Under the pieces are notes generated by a model, which did no database searches, was not told where the DNA came from, and was given only the letters and a program-made list of their open reading frames with translations. Shown here piece by piece: positions 38,735 through 46,725 of a stretch of 64,000 nucleotides of DNA. A program made the position numbers and the translations under genes. Source of the DNA: Mucilaginibacter yixingensis (GTDB lineage: Bacteria; Bacteroidota; Bacteroidia; Sphingobacteriales; Sphingobacteriaceae); contig NZ_CP160205.1 in assembly GCF_041080815.1 (NCBI RefSeq), forward strand, positions 1,984,001-2,048,000, read 5' to 3'. How positions within the stretch are numbered: position 1 is the first letter of the stretch; each line of letters starts with the position of its first letter.

Positions 38735-40285
38735 ATGGCCAACACTACGATAAGCATGAGTAAGATAAGACAGATCCTCAGGATGTACAGCCAGGGCCGC
38801 AGCAAGCTATCGATAGCGGCCCAGACCGGCGTGTCACGCAATACCGCAAAGAAGTACCTTATTGCGTTCGATGCCAGCGGCTTTACGTTCGAGGAAATCA
38901 ATACCCTTAATGATAAGGAGCTGGAGGACTTCTTTGGCAAAAGCAGTGAACGTCCCCCGGACAAGCGAATGGTGGCCCTGCAACGCTGTTTCCCGCAGAT
39001 AGATAAAGAGTTAAAGCGTGTCGGTATGAACCGCCGCATCCTGTGGGAAGCTTATATCAAAGAGTTCCCTGACGGGTTCAAGTACACCCAATTCTGCTTT
39101 TATTACAACCAGTGGAAAGCCCGCGTGAACCCCACGATGCACCTGGATCATAAAGCCGGTGATAAGCTGTATGTGGACTTTGCCGGTGAAAAGCTAAGCA
39201 TAGCGGACAAGGATACCGGTGAGGTCATCGAGGCCGAGGTGTTCGTTGCTATCCTTGGCGCCAGCCAACTAACTTACGTAGAAGCTGTGCTGAGCCAGCA
39301 GAAAGAAGACTTTATAGCAGCCTGTGAGAATGCCCTGCACTTTTATGGCGGCGTACCTGCCGCCATCGTTCCCGACAACCTGAAGGCTGCCGTTACCAAG
39401 AGTAACCGCTATGAGCCAACGCTGAACGAGACCTTTGCTGACTTTGCCGACCATTACGGAACGACCATCTTACCAGCGAGGGCGTACCACCCTCGTGACA
39501 AAGCACTGGTAGAAGGAGCCGTTAAGATCGTTTACAGCCGTATCTACGCACCTGTTCGCAAAGAGGCCTATCATACCCTTGCAGAACTGAATATCGCGAT
39601 CAAGGTCGCTTTAGAAGCACATAACAGCCAGCCGCTGAAAGGCCGCAATTACAGCAGAAAGCTCCAGTTCGAGGAGATAGAACGCCAGGCACTCTCGCCA
39701 TTACCGGCATTACGTTATGAGTTCAAACGGCAGCACCAGGCCACTGTAATGAAGAACGGACATGTTTGTCTGGGTATCGACAAACACTACTACAGCGTAC
39801 CGTACCGCTTTATCGGCAGGAAGGTCAAACTGCTGTATTCCCGCACCAACGTAGAAGTCTACTACCACTATGAACGCATCGCCATGCACAGGCGCATCAA
39901 AAGCCCTTACAGCTACACAACGGATAAAGATCACCTGGCTTCGACACACCGCTTTATGACCGAATGGACACCCGATAAGTTCCTGGAATGGGCAGCATCC
40001 ATTCACGAGGATGTGAGGCTTTACATCCTGAAGATACTGGACCGAAAGCAACATCCGGAACAAGCTTACCGCTCCTGTATCGGTATCCTCAGCCTGGCGC
40101 GCAAGGCAGGTAACGAAAGGCTGGCCAGCGCTTGCAGGCGTGCGCTCGGCTATGGCGTGTACAACTACAAGACCATACAGCAGATACTGGAGAACAAGAT
40201 GGACAGCTACGAGGAAAGCTTATTTGCTGACGAGCTGCCTATGCCCAGCCATGACAATATCCGGGGAGAGAACTACTATAAATAA
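38735..40285 (+). CDS. istA: IS21 transposase IstA
   Basis: This 516-residue DDE transposase starts with a helix-turn-helix (SMSKIRQILRMYSQGRSKLSIAAQTGVSRNTAKKY, about 6-40). The catalytic acids are readable as Asp148 (YVDFAGEK), Asp214 (IVPDNLKA) and Glu260 (DKALVEGAVK). A C-terminal beta-barrel-like part (HVCLGIDKHYYSVPYRFIG) follows. It cuts and joins the IS ends with help from IstB. The gene looks complete and is followed 20 bp later by istB. Confidence 0.96.
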   Translation: MANTTISMSKIRQILRMYSQGRSKLSIAAQTGVSRNTAKKYLIAFDASGFTFEEINTLNDKELEDFFGKSSERPPDKRMVALQRCFPQIDKELKRVGMNRRILWEAYIKEFPDGFKYTQFCFYYNQWKARVNPTMHLDHKAGDKLYVDFAGEKLSIADKDTGEVIEAEVFVAILGASQLTYVEAVLSQQKEDFIAACENALHFYGGVPAAIVPDNLKAAVTKSNRYEPTLNETFADFADHYGTTILPARAYHPRDKALVEGAVKIVYSRIYAPVRKEAYHTLAELNIAIKVALEAHNSQPLKGRNYSRKLQFEEIERQALSPLPALRYEFKRQHQATVMKNGHVCLGIDKHYYSVPYRFIGRKVKLLYSRTNVEVYYHYERIAMHRRIKSPYSYTTDKDHLASTHRFMTEWTPDKFLEWAASIHEDVRLYILKILDRKQHPEQAYRSCIGILSLARKAGNERLASACRRALGYGVYNYKTIQQILENKMDSYEESLFADELPMPSHDNIRGENYYK

Positions 40286-40305
40286 CCATTAATGAACAGA
40301 TCGAT

Positions 40306-41067
40306 ATGAACACGAACACCTTAGACAAACTTCGCAAACTGAAGTTCTATGGCATGTACCATGCCTTTAAAAGCTGCCTGGAAACGGGACAGACCGCAGA
40401 ATACACCACTGATGAACTGCTGGCCCACCTGGTAGAGGCCGAATGGGACGACCGGCAGAACAGGCGCATAGAGCGTACGATCATGTATGCTAAGTTCCGC
40501 TATAAGGCCTCGGTAGAGAACATCCACTACCATGCCGACCGTAGTATCGACCGCAATCAGGTAATGCGCCTGGCAGACTGCCACTTTATTGACCGGAATG
40601 AGAACCTGTTGATCACAGGCAGCACCGGTATCGGCAAAAGCTATATCGCTTCTGCTATCGGACACCAAGCCTGCATACTGGGTTACCGCGTGTTCTATGC
40701 CAGCACACCCAAACTCTTTGCTAAGCTGAAGATGGCCAAGGCAGATGGTTCCTACATGAAGGATGTAGCCAAACTGGAACGCCAGCAACTACTGATCCTG
40801 GATGACTTCGGTATACAACCTTTTGATGCGCAGAGCAGGGCCGCACTGATGGAGATCATTGAGGACAGGCACGGTAAGACATCCCTGATCATCACCTCTC
40901 AGCTGCCGGTCAGTAAATGGTATGAGGTCATTGGTGAAAAGACGATCGCTGATGCTATCCTCGACCGCATCGTGCATGATGCGCACCGGATGGAACTAAA
41001 GGGAGAGTCGATGAGAAAAAGAAGGCCCGCAGAGCCCGAAAAAAGCTATCTGCAAAACACACTTTAA
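40306..41067 (+). CDS. istB: IS21 helper ATPase IstB
   Basis: This 253-residue AAA+ protein of the IstB/DnaC-like family has Walker A GSTGIGKSY at about 105, Walker B LLILDDFG at about 162, and a sensor-like SLIITSQLP. IstB binds target DNA and activates the IstA transposase. It is intact, so the element may still be able to move. Confidence 0.96.
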   Translation: MNTNTLDKLRKLKFYGMYHAFKSCLETGQTAEYTTDELLAHLVEAEWDDRQNRRIERTIMYAKFRYKASVENIHYHADRSIDRNQVMRLADCHFIDRNENLLITGSTGIGKSYIASAIGHQACILGYRVFYASTPKLFAKLKMAKADGSYMKDVAKLERQQLLILDDFGIQPFDAQSRAALMEIIEDRHGKTSLIITSQLPVSKWYEVIGEKTIADAILDRIVHDAHRMELKGESMRKRRPAEPEKSYLQNTL

Positions 41068-41157
41068 ATAACTACTTTTGACAACGCTTCTACAGCGTTC
41101 GCTGCGCTCGTTCGCCAGCACTTTGGGTGGTCAATTTGCCACGGAATCACCTGGTCA

Positions 41158-42309
41158 ACTTCTCCGTATTATACAATAGAGGTACTTGGCCGCATTTTCC
41201 TTTTGGAGATGAAATGGGTCAAATCAGATCTGGCCGCCTCCGAATTATACGCCTTCATCGGGAAAATTGAGAATAAATTTCACGGCACACTTGGCATATT
41301 TATTTCCAGGAATGAGTTAAGCGAAAATTTCATTGGCGCTTTGAATAAGGGTCGCAGACAGTCCGTCATTGTCATTCATGGAGAGGACCTGGACATGATA
41401 TTCAAAAGGGATTTTAAATTCAGGGAATACATCGCTCACGTCATCAAAATCCTTTCTTATGACAATGTCGTTCATTATCCAGTCAGTAAATTCTTAGAGA
41501 CAAGAATTAAGCCGACGACAGATGCGCCCACCGCTGATATTAATAGTGACGCTCGACAATTTATCACTCAGCAACTACTTGGATCGGCTATCGATAAAGA
41601 TCGCTTAGCTGCAGAACTTAGCTTAGGAGATGTTGACACATTTAACATTGTGTACAACTATGTACTAAATCATTACTATAAAGTTTTGCAAGATAGTCGA
41701 AGGACATTTGACCCAACGCGACGTCAAAACTTTAGAACTTTTCTTGAATTGTATCGTGCCGACAAGATGACTATGTTGAAACAAGCAGCTAACTTTTACA
41801 ATAATCTTATCCCTGCACATTTCGAAGAATACGCCGCAGAGCCGTTTATCACTCTTTTTACCCCTTACTTTATAGGGCTTGCTGTTTCAGAAAGAAGCAA
41901 GTTTGAGCAATTTGTAGTCAAAAAATTTAGTGAGATCAGTCAATGGGATGATGAAAACAGAATCACAGAATTACTGGAACCGCTTTGGTCAATGTTGACA
42001 CCTGTTACGAAAGAAGTATTGTCAGATTTTTATTTGGACATTTTTATTACAGACCGACTAGACAAGTTCGCTCAAAAAAGCTTTGCAAATAAACTTGTCG
42101 CATCAGGGGATATCAAAACCAACGAGATTAGTAAATGGCTAGATACCAAATTGATCAAAGCAGTTCAATCGTATTCGGGCCTGGTCTCAGAAGATACGAT
42201 TAGAATGATCGCTTCCACCTACTCGCGTGTAGCAAGACCTCTCAACGTCGAATTAAAAGATTGGATTGCATTTGTCAGCGGAAGGATCAAGCTTCTCACT
42301 AAATCATAA
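41158..42309 (+). pseudogene. Restriction-endonuclease-like protein, N-terminus lost at IS21 end
   Basis: The frame is open from the IS end. The first possible start is a TTG at 41203 inside a conserved core, so the real start has been removed. Residues near the junction read VLGRIFLLEMKWVKSDLAASELYAFIGKIENKFHGTLGIFIS. This is the E-x-K half of a PD-(D/E)xK (Mrr-like) nuclease fold, with the earlier Asp strand missing. About 250 residues of helical sequence of unknown function follow. Such proteins are often defence effectors or modification-dependent restriction enzymes. The gene looks more AT-rich than its neighbours. It is almost certainly inactive here. Confidence 0.75.
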
Positions 42310-42315
42310 GGAACA

Positions 42316-42343
42316 AAAAAGGTCAGCAATTGCTGACCTTTTT
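42316..42343 (+). terminator. Terminator after the REase remnant
   Basis: AAAAAGGTCAGCAA joined to TTGCTGACCTTTTT is a perfect 28-bp palindrome ending in T5, directly after the stop codon. Confidence 0.85.
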
Positions 42344-42557
42344 CAATATGAAAAAAATGATACTTATGCAGGAAGATTATCCGGACCAGTAATGATGAAT
42401 CGCTTTCACATGATGGAAGCGATTCAAAGACTAAATCAATATTTCGTTGAATCTTTTAAATAGTTCGAACGCTGGTTGGTAAATGGTATTTGCCCCCCTC
42501 GAAGGAATTATTTAATGTTTTTTAAGCCATCTAAAAACATTAAAAGAGGCACAAGGT

Positions 42558-42586
42558 GTTCGACCCAAGTCCCTCCGGCTCCACCC
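42558..42586 (+). other. Possible displaced tmRNA/tRNA 3' end (att remnant)
   Basis: GTTCGACCCAAGTCCCTCCGGCTCCACCC resembles the T-loop, 3' T-stem and 3' acceptor strand of a tmRNA ending ...GGCTCCACCA. The matching 5' T-stem is absent and no tmRNA body is upstream, which is what integration into a tmRNA gene leaves at the far end of an island. A terminator-like hairpin follows. The last bases (ACCC) deviate from ACCA. Assignment by eye only. Confidence 0.4.
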
Positions 42587-42587
42587 A

Positions 42588-42618
42588 GAGGGAGAGTCTT
42601 AGAAAATCTCTCTTTTTT
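42588..42618 (+). terminator. Terminator-like hairpin after the tmRNA-like fragment
   Basis: GGAGAG and TCTCTC flank an 11-nt loop and are followed by TTTTTT. It may be the original terminator of the RNA gene whose 3' end lies just upstream. Confidence 0.5.
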
Positions 42619-42797
42619 CATATATAAGTAGATTTTTGTCTTTGGACGAAGAAATTCCTTATGGTTCTGTTATCATGTACGATCTTATTTATGAGGTTGG
42701 CGGAAATAAACTCTAAATAGAAATAACGGTAATTTTTTCATCGTCAGCTGATCAAGCCAAGAGTATCGTCGGAATAAGTCGGCGTCAATCCTATTAA
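42619..42797. other. Intergenic stretch without gene
   Basis: No coding frame or RNA structure could be supported between the tmRNA-like fragment and the nuclease terminator. The wider interval from 42310 holds only the features listed separately. Confidence 0.5.
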
Positions 42798-42830
42798 CAG
42801 AAAAGCCAGACACATCGCGTGGCTTTTCTG
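42798..42830 (-). terminator. Terminator of the nuclease gene
   Basis: CAGAAAAGCCA (42798-42808) and TGGCTTTTCTG (42820-42830) form a perfect 11-bp stem downstream of the minus-strand nuclease gene. Confidence 0.8.
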
Positions 42831-42846
42831 CTTTTGGATTAAACTT

Positions 42847-44211
42847 TTATTGATTATCTACCACCGTCTCCACCGCATCCTGAACGGATTGCGGAAGGGC
42901 TGACAACAAGTTATAGCCGGTAGCAGATTCAATACTGCGCACGGTACAACGATAAGTTTTCCAATCGCTGTTGATCGTGTTAATATTTGGAGTATTGATC
43001 GCGATTACGCGGGTCGAGGACGTGATGCGTGCTAAGTCCCCATTACCATTTGGGATCACTACCGCCACTTTCCAAACGTTTGATGGCACGGCCACGTGAC
43101 CATTATCAACCGAAGAAGCGGTACCACTTGAGCCAGTACCACCGGTACCATAGTTGCCCATCACAATATACACTTCGTTACCGGCAGTGACCAGTGAACG
43201 CAGGTAGTTCTCAAAGTTCGCCCAGGTCTGCTGGTTGTTATTCGGTGCCTGCGGGATCATATTGGTCATCAGGAAAGTCGCCTCATTGGCTGTAGTCGTT
43301 GTTGTGCGATCCGCGCTCGGACAGTTATGACCACGGTCAAAACCGCTGCCAGAATAACTGGTGCTTTGTACCGCATACCAGCCCGAAGGCAGGTTAGGGT
43401 CAGCACGGAAAGCGTCGGTGCGGGCGGTTGAACCCAGTGAACTAGCACCCAGATACCAGCTTACCCAGTTAGGTTCGCCGCGGGTGCTGTTATAACTTTC
43501 CACAAAATAGGTCTGGTCCCACAGGTAGTTGTTAGGGGCCATTGTTACACTCGATACCGCACCACTTGGGTTGCCCAGCAGCAGGTTGGTATTGTCACCG
43601 GTAGAACCGCCGCCACCCGAACCGCTATCATAGCTGTTAACGGTAAAGTCATCGATATTGATTCGGTTCGAGCCACCTGACACCTTACGTAACTGAAAGC
43701 GGATCGTACCCGATGTATTCACGGTAAAAGTAGCCGTAGCCAAAGTAGTTGATGAAGCCGTGATGGTTGAACCCACCTGGGTATAAGAAGAGCCGCTGTT
43801 GGTCGATTGCCATAACTGGAAAGTTGACGCGCCATCAGAACCGTAAACCGCATATTGCATGGTCACGGTGGAGGCACCGGTGTTCACATTAAAATTCATG
43901 GTCATGGTACCAGTGCTCGTGATACGTACGCTTTTGCTACCGTTCTTATGATCTGTACTCAGCGTACCGATCAAAGCATTGTCCATATTCCAGCTGCCGC
44001 TGCTTAACGACACGTCCGCTGCTGCATAAGCGCCTTTAGTACCAGACTCAAAAGTCTCATCAATGGTCTGGGTAATAGCTTCGGTTTTTAGTTTGGTGGT
44101 AGACACAGTCTGTTCAGCAACGGATACCGGTACAATGGTTTGATTTTTCGCACAGGAAGAAAGCAATAGCATAGCCGCCGCCGGCAGGGCAAGTAAATGT
44201 TTTAGTTTCAT
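42847..44211 (-). CDS. DNA/RNA non-specific endonuclease, lipoprotein
   Basis: From the ATG at 44211 (MKLKHLLALPAAAMLLLSSC) the protein has 454 residues and a lipobox Cys20. The upstream in-frame ATG at 44250 would bury the signal. Residues about 50-200 are a serine/threonine-rich beta-sandwich that reads like a carbohydrate- or cell-surface-binding domain. The C-terminal half is a NUC-type nuclease with the beta-beta-alpha-metal motif FDRGHNCPSADR (catalytic His295) and the metal Asn in the NNNQQTWANFENYL helix. The family cuts DNA and RNA without sequence preference. Anchored outside the cell, it probably scavenges nucleotides or degrades extracellular DNA. Confidence 0.92.
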   Translation of the reverse strand: MKLKHLLALPAAAMLLLSSCAKNQTIVPVSVAEQTVSTTKLKTEAITQTIDETFESGTKGAYAAADVSLSSGSWNMDNALIGTLSTDHKNGSKSVRITSTGTMTMNFNVNTGASTVTMQYAVYGSDGASTFQLWQSTNSGSSYTQVGSTITASSTTLATATFTVNTSGTIRFQLRKVSGGSNRINIDDFTVNSYDSGSGGGGSTGDNTNLLLGNPSGAVSSVTMAPNNYLWDQTYFVESYNSTRGEPNWVSWYLGASSLGSTARTDAFRADPNLPSGWYAVQSTSYSGSGFDRGHNCPSADRTTTTTANEATFLMTNMIPQAPNNNQQTWANFENYLRSLVTAGNEVYIVMGNYGTGGTGSSGTASSVDNGHVAVPSNVWKVAVVIPNGNGDLARITSSTRVIAINTPNINTINSDWKTYRCTVRSIESATGYNLLSALPQSVQDAVETVVDNQ

Positions 44212-44431
44212 GTTAATGGTTTGTTTTTGAGCAGAAAAATAAAATTGCAACTCTTATATGAACCGGATGTTAAGGAGAGATGGCCAATTGATTAACCTTG
44301 CCAGGCTTGCTGTTTCCGGTTTTGTTATACGTTAAACACCCTTTAAAAGTTCTCGTTTTCTATCAAAATAAAAATGCTGTCATTTTTCCAAACAACAGCG
44401 TTTTAATAGAATCAAAGAAATATTTGGCTAA

Positions 44432-44941
44432 TCAATCGGTCACGTGCATCAGTATGGTTTTCATTAACTTCTTTGCCTGACGTTCCTGGGTAGCCCTGTC
44501 ATAGTGAATGAATCCTACTAATATGGGTTTATTTATTTCCGTATCGCTGACAAACGAATATTCGCCGATGTTTTTTCCGTCTGATTTTCTGTCGCTGTCA
44601 ATAATTAAAAATTTTTTGCTATCGTAGACTTCAATATTTGCCGATTGGATTTTTAAGATATTCCTCAACTGGTATACTCTCGTGGCTTTGTATTTGTCCA
44701 GTGGTACACCTTTAAGTTGCTCATCAGTGTTTTGTGTTAAAACGATTAACATATCCTGGTAGGAGTAAACCGCATCAGCAACCTGAAATGCCTTTCTTCC
44801 GCCTGTCAACTGATCTTTGGGTACAACCACCGCACCAGGCGGCATTTTTATATTGATGTTATGGTTGACTTGGTACTGCTTTAGTTTGCAGGAGGTTATA
44901 AGGAATAAAAAAAGTAAGTTTAAGAGAAATAGCTTTTTCAT
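44432..44941 (-). CDS. Hypothetical lipoprotein
   Basis: From the ATG at 44941 the protein has 169 residues with a lipoprotein signal (MKKLFLLNLLFLFLITSC, Cys18). The mature part mixes beta and alpha predictions (GAVVVPKDQLTGG, VYQLRNILKIQSANIEVYDSKKFLIIDSD) and ends in a basic helix (RQAKKLMKTILMHV). I do not recognise the family. It is single, with about 220 bp to the nuclease gene, and nothing around it shows its job. Confidence 0.7.
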   Translation of the reverse strand: MKKLFLLNLLFLFLITSCKLKQYQVNHNINIKMPPGAVVVPKDQLTGGRKAFQVADAVYSYQDMLIVLTQNTDEQLKGVPLDKYKATRVYQLRNILKIQSANIEVYDSKKFLIIDSDRKSDGKNIGEYSFVSDTEINKPILVGFIHYDRATQERQAKKLMKTILMHVTD

Positions 44942-45245
44942 GTTTATCGTTGTTAAATTAATTTGGACATGGTGTTGCTGCAATATTATTGCCTGTATTG
45001 TCTAATGTATATGCTTTAAATTCAGTATCATTTTTGCCTTTTTCATATAGAGAAATGCTACCCGGAAAGGATTTTAACAATGGCCGCCACCGCATAATAT
45101 TGGAGATCTTTCAGCTTTACCATAAATATCTCGTAAAAATGGCATTTAATGCTGGCCAACGTGCTCAAAAAATCAACAAGGTTTTACAACGGGCATAGAG
45201 ATCATTGAGGTATTTGTTGCAATCTATGATCAACGCGAGCAAACT

Positions 45246-45293
45246 ATAAACCACAAAAGCTCCCGGATTTTTCCGGGAGCTTTTGTGGTTTAT
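45246..45293. terminator. 22-bp perfect hairpin terminator
   Basis: Arms 45246-45267 and 45272-45293 are exact complements around a TTTT loop, including AAAAGCTCCCGGA and its reverse. It follows the stop of the minus-strand beta-helix lipoprotein gene. The stem is about twice as long as the other terminators here. Confidence 0.88.
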
Positions 45294-45314
45294 GGAATTT
45301 TTAAATAATACTTA

Positions 45315-46673
45315 TTACAAACCGGGAGCTTTGGTAGCAAAGTCGTAGCTTGTCCAGGCGAAGGCAGATTTGTCAGCACCTGTGTTGCCAGTATTGTTGA
45401 ATACCAGTTTGGAGAAGTCGCTAAATGCATATCCCGGGTAAGAACCGGTAGCAGCAAAATTTGAACCCGGAATAGGGCTGCCGGTAGATGTTGTTACACC
45501 AGTTGCACCGATGAAGTTAGGACCTGTGTAGTTCATATCGATCTTAACGTCAGAAGCAAGAGCTGGGCCTGTACCGTCGTTAAATTTGATCAAACCGTTT
45601 GTTGGAGCGGCAGCCGTAGCAGCCCAAAGAACTTTTGCATTGTTGATGGTTATTTTACAACCGGTACGGTAGGTGAAACCTGCACGAAGTGCATAAGCAG
45701 GACTACCTGAAGTGCCTGAATCATTACCGTTAGCATTATAAACGCCTACTGAAAGGTTTGTGAAAGTAGGATTTGACAAGTTAGTTGTAATTGCAGGAGT
45801 AGAAGCTAAGTCAGAGAAACCACCGTCGCCTTCCATCATACCAGAACCGTTAGTAATGTCTGTAAATCCGGCTTCACGAACTTCGATAACATTGGTAGCA
45901 GTACCATTCCAACCTAAACACCAGTCAAAAGTATCGTCAGCAGAGTTTACCACCAAAACGTTACTAACGTTTACGGTGCCGCCAAAGAATTCGATATTGT
46001 CATCAGAACCATCGTGTAACCAAAGATTTTTAAGCGTTGTTCCTGTTCCTTGTGCATACAGAGATAGGTTGTTGCCTTCTTTTGTAGCATTGATACGCGC
46101 ACCTGCGTAACCAATTTCTACATATTCCAGATCACCTGAACCATCGGCATTATTATTACCACCATAAAGTGCGTCGCCGATTTCTGTTGTTTGTGTATAA
46201 GAACCGTCTCTTGTTCCGGTAGCAGCATTTACAAGCGTAGCTTTGCCACACAAGAACACACCCATCCAATCTCCAGGTTTTTTGGTTGCAGAAATGAAAC
46301 GGATCGGTGCAGCAGCAGTACCTACCGCATTTAGTTTACCACCTTGATTTACCTCTACAGATATGCTGGTAGCAGCAGTTCCACTGGTAGACGTTGCGGT
46401 AACGGTAGTACCGGGGCTCATTGTTAATGTGGCACCGTCCACAACAATTAAACGTCCTGTAAGTTTATAATTACCGGCGGGCAAAGTAAAGCTTCCGTTT
46501 ACTTTGCCTTGCAGGTTGTTTGCATCGTAGTCGGGGTCTGTTAATGATGAGATATAGCCGTCTTTTGTTCCGGTGGGGGTAGTACCATCGCCACCCGGGG
46601 TGTTAGTGTCGTCTTTTTTACTGCACGACGCAAACGCTAACGCAATTGCGGCCAACATAAACATTTTTTTCAT
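45315..46673 (-). CDS. Beta-helix surface lipoprotein paired with a TonB receptor
   Basis: The protein has 452 residues with a lipobox FASCSKK (Cys17) and a Gly/Thr-rich linker. A repetitive beta-rich domain follows: GRLIVVDGATLTMSPGTTVTA, GGKLNAVGTAAAPIRFISA, LEYVEIGYAG, TLKNLWLHDGSDDNIEFFGGTVNVSNVLVVNSADD. This is a right-handed parallel beta-helix. It lies 52 bp after the TonB-dependent receptor gene and ends at a strong terminator, so the two form an operon. A surface substrate-binding partner of the receptor, in the way SusD serves SusC, is the natural guess. The ligand is unknown. Confidence 0.8.
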   Translation of the reverse strand: MKKMFMLAAIALAFASCSKKDDTNTPGGDGTTPTGTKDGYISSLTDPDYDANNLQGKVNGSFTLPAGNYKLTGRLIVVDGATLTMSPGTTVTATSTSGTAATSISVEVNQGGKLNAVGTAAAPIRFISATKKPGDWMGVFLCGKATLVNAATGTRDGSYTQTTEIGDALYGGNNNADGSGDLEYVEIGYAGARINATKEGNNLSLYAQGTGTTLKNLWLHDGSDDNIEFFGGTVNVSNVLVVNSADDTFDWCLGWNGTATNVIEVREAGFTDITNGSGMMEGDGGFSDLASTPAITTNLSNPTFTNLSVGVYNANGNDSGTSGSPAYALRAGFTYRTGCKITINNAKVLWAATAAAPTNGLIKFNDGTGPALASDVKIDMNYTGPNFIGATGVTTSTGSPIPGSNFAATGSYPGYAFSDFSKLVFNNTGNTGADKSAFAWTSYDFATKAPGL

Positions 46674-46725
46674 GATCTTTTGTTGTTTTAAAATTGATAT
46701 TGAATACTTGAGTGATTATAAATGA

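Larger units (their letters stand above)
38596..41157 (+). mobile_element. IS21-family insertion sequence
   Basis: The element is 2562 bp, from TGACC to GGTCA. The ends match as inverted repeats: the left reads TGACCACCTGATTTCGG and the inverted right reads TGACCAGGTGATTCCGTGG, then both reach a second TGACCACC. The left end carries four TGACCACC repeats at 38596, 38620, 38643 and 38667, a spacing of 23-24 bp typical of IS21 transposase sites. It contains intact istA and istB. The flanks GCTGATAT and ACTTCTCC do not match, so there is no target duplication. Confidence 0.92.

Noticed and set aside
42266..42463. 65-codon frame overlapping the REase remnant and its terminator
   Set aside because: It reads through a perfect terminator palindrome and has no recognisable content.
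3450..42590. Whole region as one island between tRNA-Ser and the tmRNA-like fragment
   Set aside because: The 3' ends differ (CTCCCTCACCGCCA versus CTCCGGCTCCACCC), so they cannot be the two att sites of one element; the locus between them looks like ordinary polysaccharide utilisation genes.
44989..45198. 69-codon plus-strand frame
   Set aside because: No motif, no promoter element, and located between two minus-strand genes and a terminator.
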